A stretch of DNA of 25,267 nucleotides, from the NCBI GenBank assembly GCA_003451785.1, contig DMJL01000015.1, positions 1-25,267 of the forward strand, in the 5' to 3' direction. The notes beneath the pieces were generated by a model. The model worked only from the letters and a program-made list of their open reading frames with translations, was not told the origin of the DNA and made no database searches. The position numbers and the translations under genes were made by a program. The number at the start of each line of letters is the position of its first letter. The stretch's first letter is position 1. The stretch comes from Bacteroidales bacterium. Lineage in GTDB: Bacteria > Bacteroidota > Bacteroidia > Bacteroidales > UBA7960. Shown here one piece after another: positions 8,333 through 14,315 of the stretch.

Positions 8333-9400
8333 CTATCCTCCAATAATTTTTTGTTCTAATGCTGCAAGTATCTCATCGGGATTGGGTATCATGCCACCAA
8401 AGCGTCCAAAATGCTCTACTTTGGTTTTTCCGCAAGCACCCAACCTTATATCTTCCACCATCTGCCCGGCATTCATCTCTACTGTGAGAATACCTTTTAC
8501 TTTACCTGCAAGCTCATTAACGGCCTGATATGGAAATGGGAAGAGTGTGATGGGTCTTATTAAACCTACCTTAATCCCTTTTGCTCTTGCCAATTCCATA
8601 GCTTTGCGGGTAATGCGAGCAGCCGATCCAAAAGCAGCGAAAAGATATTCTGCATCTTCACACTGGTAGGTTTCGTACATTACTTCGGTTTGCTCTATCT
8701 CGCGATACTTGGCTTGCAAACGAAGATTAACCTTTTCTTGCTCCTCGGCCTGCAACTGCAAGGAGGTAACTACCACGGCAGGTTTGCCGGGTTTTTTACC
8801 AACTGTAGCCCATTCAGGGGCTTCGGTCATTCGGGGCATTTGCTCAAACAATTCCACTTTTTCCATCATTTGACCAATGATTCCATCAGAAAGAATCATC
8901 ACAGGAGTGCGGTATTTAAAAGCCAAATCGAAGCCCTTTTTCACAAAGTCCACGCTTTCTTGAACGGTTGCCGGAGCAAGTACAATCATCCTATAATCTC
9001 CGTGCCCGCCACCTTTCACAGCCTGAAAATAGTCGGATTGGGAAGGTTGAATGGTACCCAAGCCCGGGCCACCTCTCACCACATTTACCAACAAACATGG
9101 AAGTTCGGCGCCGGCCAAATAAGATATACCTTCCATCTTTAGGCTCATACCAGGGCTTGATGATGTAGTCATTGCTCGTTTGCCACAACCAGCTGCTCCA
9201 TAAACCATATTAATGGCAGCTATTTCGCTTTCGGCCTGCAAGACCACCATGCCGGTTCGCTCTTCGGGGTTTTCTGCCATCAGATACTCTATAACCTCCG
9301 ATTGCGGTGTAATAGGATACCCAAAATATGCATCGGCACCGGCACGAATAGCCGCTTCGGCTACTGCTTCGTTGCCTTTCATTAATCGTATTTCCTTCAT
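8333..9400 (-). CDS. vorB: 2-oxoacid:ferredoxin oxidoreductase, alpha subunit (VorB-like)
   Basis: The ATG at 9400 gives MKEIRLMKGNEAVAEAAIR, the standard start of the family, and 355 residues. The frame extends to 9505, but that part overlaps the ferredoxin gene and is not family-like. Motifs: GYPITPQSE (about 22-30), the pyrimidine-binding domain of the POR superfamily, and SSSPGMSLKMEGISY, which contacts the substrate and TPP. The overall look matches proteins annotated as 3-methyl-2-oxobutanoate dehydrogenase subunit VorB in anaerobic Bacteroidota. If correct, the complex converts branched-chain 2-oxoacids to acyl-CoAs (or the reverse) with ferredoxin. A 2-oxoglutarate enzyme (KorA) cannot be excluded. 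Confidence 0.9.
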   Translation of the reverse strand: MKEIRLMKGNEAVAEAAIRAGADAYFGYPITPQSEVIEYLMAENPEERTGMVVLQAESEIAAINMVYGAAGCGKRAMTTSSSPGMSLKMEGISYLAGAELPCLLVNVVRGGPGLGTIQPSQSDYFQAVKGGGHGDYRMIVLAPATVQESVDFVKKGFDLAFKYRTPVMILSDGIIGQMMEKVELFEQMPRMTEAPEWATVGKKPGKPAVVVTSLQLQAEEQEKVNLRLQAKYREIEQTEVMYETYQCEDAEYLFAAFGSAARITRKAMELARAKGIKVGLIRPITLFPFPYQAVNELAGKVKGILTVEMNAGQMVEDIRLGACGKTKVEHFGRFGGMIPNPDEILAALEQKIIGG

Positions 9401-9435
9401 TGCTTTTATAAAATTATTGATAATGCCTGAAACTA

Positions 9436-9651
9436 TTATTTCGCACGATAAACCGTTATAACCGCATCGGGGCAAACCACTGCACAATTGGTGCAACCCG
9501 TGCATTTGTCATTCACTTTTGTAAGAAAGTAATAACCCTTCTTGTTCACTTCTTTACCAAGCTGGATTACACTTTGAGGGCAAGCTGGAACACACACTCC
9601 ACAGCCCTTGCATTGTTCAATGTTTATTACAATATCGCCTCTTTTTGCCAT
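9436..9651 (-). CDS. 2[4Fe-4S] ferredoxin subunit of the 2-oxoacid oxidoreductase (delta)
   Basis: A 71-residue ferredoxin with two complete cluster motifs: CKGCGVCVPACP starting at residue 14 and CTGCTNCAVVCP starting at about residue 50, each C-x2-C-x2-C-x3-C-P. It carries electrons from the TPP subunit to external ferredoxin. It is the first gene of the operon, with a promoter box at 9716-9723, and is followed after 35 bases by the alpha subunit. A gene order of ferredoxin, alpha, beta, gamma is common for this class. Confidence 0.95.
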   Translation of the reverse strand: MAKRGDIVINIEQCKGCGVCVPACPQSVIQLGKEVNKKGYYFLTKVNDKCTGCTNCAVVCPDAVITVYRAK

Positions 9652-9715
9652 GTTTGATAGGTATTTCGAATATGTTGTTGTAGATTTGGAAACTATCTTT
9701 ATGAATAATGACCGA

Positions 9716-9723
9716 CAAAGTTA
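9716..9723 (-). promoter_or_regulatory. Promoter of the 2-oxoacid oxidoreductase operon, -7 box TAACTTTG
   Basis: The minus strand reads TAACTTTG (full TAnnTTTG match) with TTTTG 21 bases upstream (CAA at 9745-9747 on the plus strand). The leader to the ATG at 9651 would be about 60 nt. Confidence 0.7.
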
Positions 9724-9910
9724 TAATTTAATATTTATCAGAAACAAAACTGGGTAAAAATATACATTGCCAAATTGATGCTTATAAAGCTAATAATGAG
9801 CGTTTTGTAAATTAATTTAAAACAAGTATAAATTACTAATCAAACAAAAACACAATGCAAAACACTGCTATTCAGCGAATTGAAAATATTAAACATTATA
9901 AATTATAATT

Positions 9911-9938
9911 TTCAACAAGTTTTTGAATAATTGTTGAA
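9911..9938. promoter_or_regulatory. Candidate operator: inverted repeat TTCAACAA/TTGTTGAA
   Basis: Perfect 8-bp arms at 9911-9918 and 9931-9938 with a 12-base spacer, ending just before the -7 box at 9939. Copies of TTGAAT start at 9923, 9934 and 9944, 10-11 bases apart (one helical turn). The position over the -33 to -10 region fits a regulator-binding site. The natural candidate is the small winged-helix protein encoded just downstream, but this is inference. Confidence 0.4.
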
Positions 9939-9946
9939 TATTTTTG
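9939..9946 (+). promoter_or_regulatory. Possible promoter of the winged-helix gene, TATTTTTG
   Basis: Full TAnnTTTG match but no TTG at the usual -33 distance, which may mean dependence on an activator. The transcript would begin near 9951. It would carry a hairpin-forming repeat ACCCAAT (9954-9960)/ATTGGGT (9977-9983) at its 5' end, with about 75 nt before the ATG at 10026. Confidence 0.4.
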
Positions 9947-10025
9947 AATTTTTACCCAATTTTGTATCAGTTCATCATTGGGTTTCTTACCCGATAAATT
10001 TTAAAAACCAAATATACACTTTGCT

Positions 10026-10205
10026 ATGGAAACGCAAGAAAAAATTCTTAAAACTTTGGAGACTGCAGGCAAGCCTATGCGCCCAGGCGAAATTGCTGAA
10101 GCATCAGGATTAGAAAAAAAAGATGTTGAAAAGGAAATTAAAAAACTAAAAACTGCCGGCAAGATTTTTTCGCCCAAAATGTGTTTTTACGATATTCAGA
10201 AGTAG
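10026..10205 (+). CDS. Small winged-helix DNA-binding protein, 59 residues
   Basis: ATG at 10026, TAG at 10203. The product is METQEKILKTLETAGKPMRP followed by GEIAEASGLEKKDVEKEIKK and LKTAGKIFSPKMCFYDIQK. It reads as one minimal winged helix: helix 1 (EKILKTLETAG), helix 2 (GEIAEASG), recognition helix (EKKDVEKEIKKLKTAG), and a short wing (KIFSPKMCFYDI). It resembles small HTH proteins often labelled MarR-like in Bacteroidota and archaea. It is divergent from the ferredoxin oxidoreductase operon and ends in a 17-bp terminator hairpin. A role in regulating itself or that operon is plausible but not shown. Confidence 0.85.
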   Translation: METQEKILKTLETAGKPMRPGEIAEASGLEKKDVEKEIKKLKTAGKIFSPKMCFYDIQK

Positions 10206-10221
10206 AACAAAAGGCTATTAT

Positions 10222-10265
10222 AAAACAAACGCTGAAGAAGCTAGTGCATCTTCAGCGTTTGTTTT
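10222..10265. terminator. Strong intrinsic terminator after the winged-helix gene
   Basis: A perfect 17-bp stem, 10222-10238 (AAAACAAACGCTGAAGA) with 10249-10265, and a 10-base loop. The plus-strand side ends TTTGTTTTGTTTG. The A-rich left arm also gives T residues on the minus strand, so it may stop ubiE transcripts as well. Confidence 0.85.
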
Positions 10266-10266
10266 G

Positions 10267-10313
10267 TTTGCACCCATGATGGATTAGTTCATAAAAAATG
10301 CTTTGGGTGCAAA
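10267..10313. repeat. Inverted repeat TTTGCACCCA/TGGGTGCAAA
   Basis: Perfect 10-bp arms at 10267-10276 and 10304-10313 with a 27-base spacer, directly after the winged-helix terminator and before the ubiE stop. Function unknown; it could be part of the ubiE 3' end or a protein-binding site. Confidence 0.5.
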
Positions 10314-10390
10314 TGCAATTTTCTATAAAAATTGGATGATTTAATGAGAATTATTATCAAAATTTCTGCATTCAACCAATGCTTTACGCC

Positions 10391-11116
10391 TTACTTTGTG
10401 CATACCCATAATGCTGCCACTCCGCCTGTCAATTGCGTATATTTCACTTTGGAAAATCCAGCTTTCAGCAAGATTTCTTTCATTTCTGTAGGTTTATAAA
10501 ATCGAATTGAAGATTCGGCCAGATATTTATAGGCTTCTTTTTCGCCAGATAAAAGGCTTCCCAAAGGATATGTAAGATATTTCATCTGTAGATGAAAAAG
10601 TTTTCTTAAAATGGGATTATCGGGCTGGCTTGTCTCTACAGCTACAAATCGCCCGCCGGTACGAAGCACTCGCAAAATTTCGCTAAGAAACTTTTGGGTG
10701 TCGGGATTGCGGTAGGTGAGATTGCGAAAGGCAAAAGCAATTCCCAAAGCATCGAAATAACCTGTGTCGAAAGGAATAGCGGCAGCATCTCCAAATTGAA
10801 ACTCTATCCTATCCAAACCCAGTTTTCGCGCTTTCATGCGAGCCAACTCGAGCATGGGCTTGCTGAAATCGAGACCATGCACTTCCACCTTTTTGCCGCC
10901 TTTCTTGGCAATGCGCAATGCCAAATCGCCAGTGCCGGTTCCCAGATCTAAAACCCTGCGCGGATTCTTATCCAGGATTTTTTCTACGGCTTTTTTTCTC
11001 CAATTCTGGTCAAACCACAATGTGAGCAACCTGTTGAGAAAATCGTATTTAGGGGGAACCGCGGTGAAAATTTTCTGCAACGGTCTGAAGGTCTTTTTGT
11101 CGGATGATTCTTTCAT
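10391..11116 (-). CDS. ubiE: Demethylmenaquinone methyltransferase (UbiE/MenG)
   Basis: 241 residues, the usual length. It methylates demethylmenaquinone with S-adenosylmethionine in the last step of menaquinone synthesis. Motifs: PPKYDFLNRLLTLWFDQNWR (about 21-40), the UbiE N-terminal signature; SAM-binding VLDLGTGTGDLA (about 55-66); FAFRNLTYR (about 128-136); a C-terminal GGVAALWVCTK. It starts 19 bases after the tcdA stop and is probably the third gene of a tatD-tcdA-ubiE transcript. It suggests a menaquinone-based electron transport chain. Confidence 0.95.
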   Translation of the reverse strand: MKESSDKKTFRPLQKIFTAVPPKYDFLNRLLTLWFDQNWRKKAVEKILDKNPRRVLDLGTGTGDLALRIAKKGGKKVEVHGLDFSKPMLELARMKARKLGLDRIEFQFGDAAAIPFDTGYFDALGIAFAFRNLTYRNPDTQKFLSEILRVLRTGGRFVAVETSQPDNPILRKLFHLQMKYLTYPLGSLLSGEKEAYKYLAESSIRFYKPTEMKEILLKAGFSKVKYTQLTGGVAALWVCTK

Positions 11117-11135
11117 TCTTTATATGTGCAATATT

Positions 11136-11957
11136 TTAATGTGCTTCATCTAAACAATCCTTGGGCGATTTGGTTTGGATGATTTTGTTAATTTTTGGAT
11201 TCTTTTTGGATGTTGGGCGCAAGGCTAGCTCATAGGGGATAAACAAAAGGTCGCGTATAACCACCGAAGCACAGTAGCAACCAAAGATTGCGGGCAAATA
11301 AGATATGGTTCCTGCCGAAGTTTTTTTGTTAGATTCATTTTCTATGAACATGAGCGATTCCGGACAAACCGGCTCAGTAGAAAAAACAGCCTTGAAACCG
11401 GAATCTACGCCCAATTTTCGCAGTTTTTTTCTAATCTGATTGGCAAGGTTGCATTGATAGGTATTAGCAAAATCTGCTACAAATACCTTCGATGGGTCTA
11501 ATTTGCCGCCGGCTCCCATGGAGCTTATGAGCGGCAGCCCACTGCTTACCACATGATGGATGAAGAAAATCTTTGGGCTTACCGTATCAATGGCATCTAC
11601 CACATAGTCGAAGGGCTGATTTACCAACTGACGGGTTATACCATCGCGCAGAAATGTATCGTGAATAGTAAGGTTTAACTCCGGGTTTATGTCGTATAGC
11701 CTTTCGGCCATAACTTCTACTTTGCGGCGACCTTGGGTAGATTGTAGCGCAATGAGCTGACGGTTTATGTTCGTGGGGGTTACGCAATCTCCATCGGCTA
11801 TGGTAAGTCTGCCAATGCCCACCCTGCACAACATCTCTGCAGCAAATGCCCCTACCCCTCCCAATCCGGCAATAAAAACATGGGAGTTTCGCAGTTTTTC
11901 AACATTGGCAGTTTTCAATAAAAGTTCGGTGCGCTCCTGCCACGAAAACGGATTCAT
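11136..11957 (-). CDS. tcdA: tRNA threonylcarbamoyladenosine dehydratase TcdA
   Basis: 273 residues of the E1-like ThiF/MoeB superfamily, TcdA (YgdL/CsdL) branch. It uses ATP to cyclise t6A37 of tRNA to ct6A. Seen: nucleotide loop GLGGVGAFAAEML (about 31-43), IADGDCVTPTNINRQ (about 53-67), DAIDTVSPK (about 121-129), SSMGAGGKLDPSKV (about 145-158), and the IRKKLRKLG stretch typical of TcdA. The ATG overlaps the tatD stop as ATGA, so translation is probably coupled. Confidence 0.93.
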   Translation of the reverse strand: MNPFSWQERTELLLKTANVEKLRNSHVFIAGLGGVGAFAAEMLCRVGIGRLTIADGDCVTPTNINRQLIALQSTQGRRKVEVMAERLYDINPELNLTIHDTFLRDGITRQLVNQPFDYVVDAIDTVSPKIFFIHHVVSSGLPLISSMGAGGKLDPSKVFVADFANTYQCNLANQIRKKLRKLGVDSGFKAVFSTEPVCPESLMFIENESNKKTSAGTISYLPAIFGCYCASVVIRDLLFIPYELALRPTSKKNPKINKIIQTKSPKDCLDEAH

Positions 11958-12628
11958 AAATCGAGGTTTGGAATGGTTTTTTTTAGGAGTGCAAAAATAT
12001 GTTCTTTCACAGCTTCAACCTCCACTTTTTTAATACTTGCACACATACCGTAAATATCTTCAATATTTTCGCCCGAATTGTCGGTTTCCAAAAAAAACTG
12101 CCCAAATTCCAATTGCGAAATGCGATGTGCAGCACGAATATTGCCTTGAAGGATTGCCTTCCCAAAAGAAACCAAACAATGGGCTTTGAGCAACTGCATA
12201 GCCAATTGTGCAGAACCATTGAAACCATGAAAAATCCACGGCTGCTTACACTTATGCCTTGCTCTTAGCGCAAGCAGTTGCTGATACAATCTCACGCAAT
12301 GCACTATCATGGGTTTTCGCAAAGCTTCCGAAACTTTGATATGCACTTCCAAAACATCCATCTGCATTTGCAGATCCGTTGCAATAGCCTTATCCATTCC
12401 CGTTTCGCCAATGGCTATTACATTGGAATAACCAGCCAAATAATACAATTGCTCATAAAGTGCATCCAAATTAAAATCTTGTAGGATTAGCCAAGGATGC
12501 AATCCCACAGAGATATAATCGGGCGAAGAATCTGAAAACAGCAAGGAATCATGGGGTGAAGCATTTCTGATAGAAAAAACGCCTGAACGATGAGGCTGAT
12601 GTGTGTGAAAATCAATAAAAGGAAGCAT
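11954..12628 (-). CDS. TatD-family metal-dependent hydrolase
   Basis: 224 residues, shorter than E. coli TatD (about 260) but similar to compact TatD proteins in Bacteroidota. Metal-site motifs in order: DFHTHQPH (HxH, about residues 6-13), GETGMDK (about 75-81), MIVHCVR (about 107-113), FHGFNGS (about 133-139), and ETDNSGE near 180. TatD proteins are usually Mg-dependent 3'-5' DNases with roles in DNA repair or turnover. The exact substrate here is unknown. First gene of the tatD-tcdA-ubiE cluster; no clear promoter box was found upstream. Confidence 0.88.
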   Translation of the reverse strand: MLPFIDFHTHQPHRSGVFSIRNASPHDSLLFSDSSPDYISVGLHPWLILQDFNLDALYEQLYYLAGYSNVIAIGETGMDKAIATDLQMQMDVLEVHIKVSEALRKPMIVHCVRLYQQLLALRARHKCKQPWIFHGFNGSAQLAMQLLKAHCLVSFGKAILQGNIRAAHRISQLEFGQFFLETDNSGENIEDIYGMCASIKKVEVEAVKEHIFALLKKTIPNLDL

Positions 12629-12708
12629 TACAACTTTTTTTCAACCATATTTTAACCTCACCTGTACCCTTTTGCAGGCTGCAAGAATTGCATTTTAAAA
12701 GTCAGCAA

Positions 12709-13290
12709 TTAATTTATACCCTTTGAGCTGACATTTTCTTGTCTTCTCAAGTATTCCAACAACGAATTGAACAACGGAAACATGGTTCCTCTGTCTGTCC
12801 ATGCATCCCAAAAAAGATTCAGCCATATTTCGTTTTGAAAAACCACTCTTGCTGTCTTAGGGTCATAAAGCCGCAACATTGCAAACCATCCTTCGCCTTG
12901 CCTGCGTTCGCTTAGGAGGGTGAGAATTACAAATGGTTGATAAAGGGTATATGCTCTTTTTGCCCCAAGGATGCTGGTAAGAGAAGCAACTTCTCCAGCC
13001 AAACCTGCTCTAATCAACTCAGCTTCAAAATTATCCACGGTTAATACCCGCTCAAAGAAATTCATATATTGTCCCATTGCCAATAGGTATTCAGAATTTT
13101 GCACCACCAACATTTTTCTTAGGGTATCTGCATTCATGGGCAAGTCTATAGACACATTAACCAACTTACGCGGATTTGCAGGAAAAAGGTTGGTTTGGGG
13201 ATTGAGGGGAACTGCCACCTGAACTGTACTAGCACAAGAAGAGAAAAAAACAATTACCATTCCAAGGAATAGAACGATGAAGGCTTTCAT
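12709..13290 (-). CDS. Putative lipoprotein of unknown function, 193 residues
   Basis: The N-terminus MKAFIVLFLGMVIVFFSSCAS is a lipoprotein signal with the lipidated Cys at about residue 19; the lipobox is FSSC, relaxed as in many Bacteroidota. There is no run of acidic residues after the Cys, so surface export is not suggested. The mature part has no family I recognise with confidence. The segment LRLYDPKTARVVFQNEI resembles the end of CsgG-type or similar periplasmic lipoproteins, a weak resemblance only. Neighbours (tatD cluster below, PLDc_N protein above) give no functional hint. Confidence 0.75.
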   Translation of the reverse strand: MKAFIVLFLGMVIVFFSSCASTVQVAVPLNPQTNLFPANPRKLVNVSIDLPMNADTLRKMLVVQNSEYLLAMGQYMNFFERVLTVDNFEAELIRAGLAGEVASLTSILGAKRAYTLYQPFVILTLLSERRQGEGWFAMLRLYDPKTARVVFQNEIWLNLFWDAWTDRGTMFPLFNSLLEYLRRQENVSSKGIN

Positions 13291-13509
13291 GGATGTTGAT
13301 ATTTGGGTTTTTAAAAAATTAGCTCCGATAAATCTACAATTACTTGAAATTGAACGATAATTGCGGTCTAAGATTGTGAAATCCTACAACACATTACTTT
13401 TACAATGGATGATATCCATGCATCAAAGGGTTATAGAAATTGGATACCAAAGTTCATCGCTTTAGCAACCGCCCTTTGGTGGCTAACTCGAAAAAACTAA
13501 AGAAATATA

Positions 13510-13528
13510 AAGTTGACTCCATCAACTT
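13510..13528 (-). terminator. Weak hairpin after the PLDc_N gene
   Basis: Perfect 7-bp arms AAGTTGA (13510-13516) and TCAACTT (13522-13528) with a 5-base loop. On the minus strand it is followed by TATATTTCTTT, 40 bases past the stop at 13569. Weak but well placed. Confidence 0.4.
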
Positions 13529-13568
13529 AAAACTTAGAAACCCTCTATTAATACCGTACCTAAAAAAA

Positions 13569-13793
13569 TCATCTTGCAGCACTTAATTTTCTATTCCTTA
13601 CCTGAAAATAGAAAATTGAGCCAAAAATAGGTGCAAACAGAATCAACAAAAGCCAGAATTTGCTTTCCTTCCTTCTAAATACATCTCGTATCGCCCAAAA
13701 CATTAGAAAAATTGCTAACGAAATCAGGATAACATAAGCAACTAAAAATACTGTGTCAGTCATGATTGCAAATTTTTGAAGTGAATTTTCCAT
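13569..13793 (-). CDS. Small two-helix membrane protein with a PLDc_N-like domain
   Basis: 74 residues with two membrane segments (about 14-36 and 46-62), joined by AIRDVFRRKESKFWLLLILF and ending FAPIFGSIFYFQVRNRK. This matches the phospholipase D-nuclease N-terminal (PLDc_N) domain: helix, Asp-x-x-Arg linker, helix with a P-x-x-G-x-x-x-Y-F pattern. Here it stands alone, without a cardiolipin synthase domain. Such stand-alone proteins are common and of unknown function. An internal ATG at 13763 (MTDTVFL) is an equally good start. Confidence 0.75.
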   Translation of the reverse strand: MENSLQKFAIMTDTVFLVAYVILISLAIFLMFWAIRDVFRRKESKFWLLLILFAPIFGSIFYFQVRNRKLSAAR

Positions 13794-13931
13794 TACTTAT
13801 TTGGGTATAAATATATACAGAAAAATTGAAAATTCTGATTATCCGTTTGATAAACAGCAAGTTTGGCTAAAAATCTTGATTCTTTTTACTCAATACCTTA
13901 TTTCAAATCGAAGGCATTCCTTCTTCCCGTG

Positions 13932-14315
13932 TCAATCCTCAAAAAAAAGCTTTAGAGAACTTAGATATGCTTCTTTCCAACCTTCCAGTAAGTTCTCGTA
14001 GGCATCTTCGGGCACACCGGTCTGCTCTACAAACATTCGCGTACCTGCTTTATGGGGTTCTAATCGGATGGTTACAATAGATTTCTCCTGCTCTCCTTCA
14101 AAATACCATTCTTGTTGAATGAGTTTATTTGGCTCGAATTGTAGATTACGCCCTTGAATATCTCCTCCCATGATGCTAAATTCGGAGTTGGGATCAGTAC
14201 TCATTTCGGCTTCTTCGCCCGTCCAAAGTGAAATAGTAAATGGATTGGTAAGTGCATAATAGACCTCTTCGGGTGTAGCATCGAAATCTCGTGTTAGCTT
14301 GATTATTTTTGACAT
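13932..14315 (-). CDS. AHSA1/START-like (SRPBCC) domain protein
   Basis: From the ATG at 14315 the product is 127 residues, beginning MSKIIKLTRDFDATPEEVYYAL. Features of the AHSA1/SRPBCC fold: FDATPEEVYYALTNP (helix after the first strand), LWTGEEAEM, VTIRLEPHKAGTRMFVEQTG, and a long C-terminal helix ENLLEGWKEAYLSSLKLFFED. The family forms a hydrophobic ligand or client cavity; its role here is unknown. The ATG shares a base with the glgB stop (TAATG), so I choose this start over the upstream one at 14348. The coupling suggests fixed co-production with the branching enzyme. Confidence 0.88.
   Translation of the reverse strand: MSKIIKLTRDFDATPEEVYYALTNPFTISLWTGEEAEMSTDPNSEFSIMGGDIQGRNLQFEPNKLIQQEWYFEGEQEKSIVTIRLEPHKAGTRMFVEQTGVPEDAYENLLEGWKEAYLSSLKLFFED

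Larger units (their letters stand above)
9652..10025. other. Divergent regulatory gap between the oxidoreductase operon and the winged-helix gene
   Basis: This 374-base gap contains no gene. It holds the leftward operon promoter (9716-9723), a 12-base palindrome TAAATTAATTTA (9808-9819), and, close to the rightward gene, an inverted repeat, three in-phase TTGAAT copies and a -7 box described separately. Confidence 0.6.

Noticed and set aside
8690..9142. 150-codon plus-strand frame opposite vorB
   Set aside because: An antisense shadow of a strongly conserved gene; no promoter or family signal.
9808..9819. Palindrome TAAATTAATTTA as an operator
   Set aside because: Made only of A and T in very AT-rich DNA; such palindromes are common by chance.
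13405..13500. 31-codon plus-strand frame (MDDIHASKGYRNW...) with a possible membrane helix
   Set aside because: Too short, with no promoter box or conservation evidence; chance frames of this size are expected.
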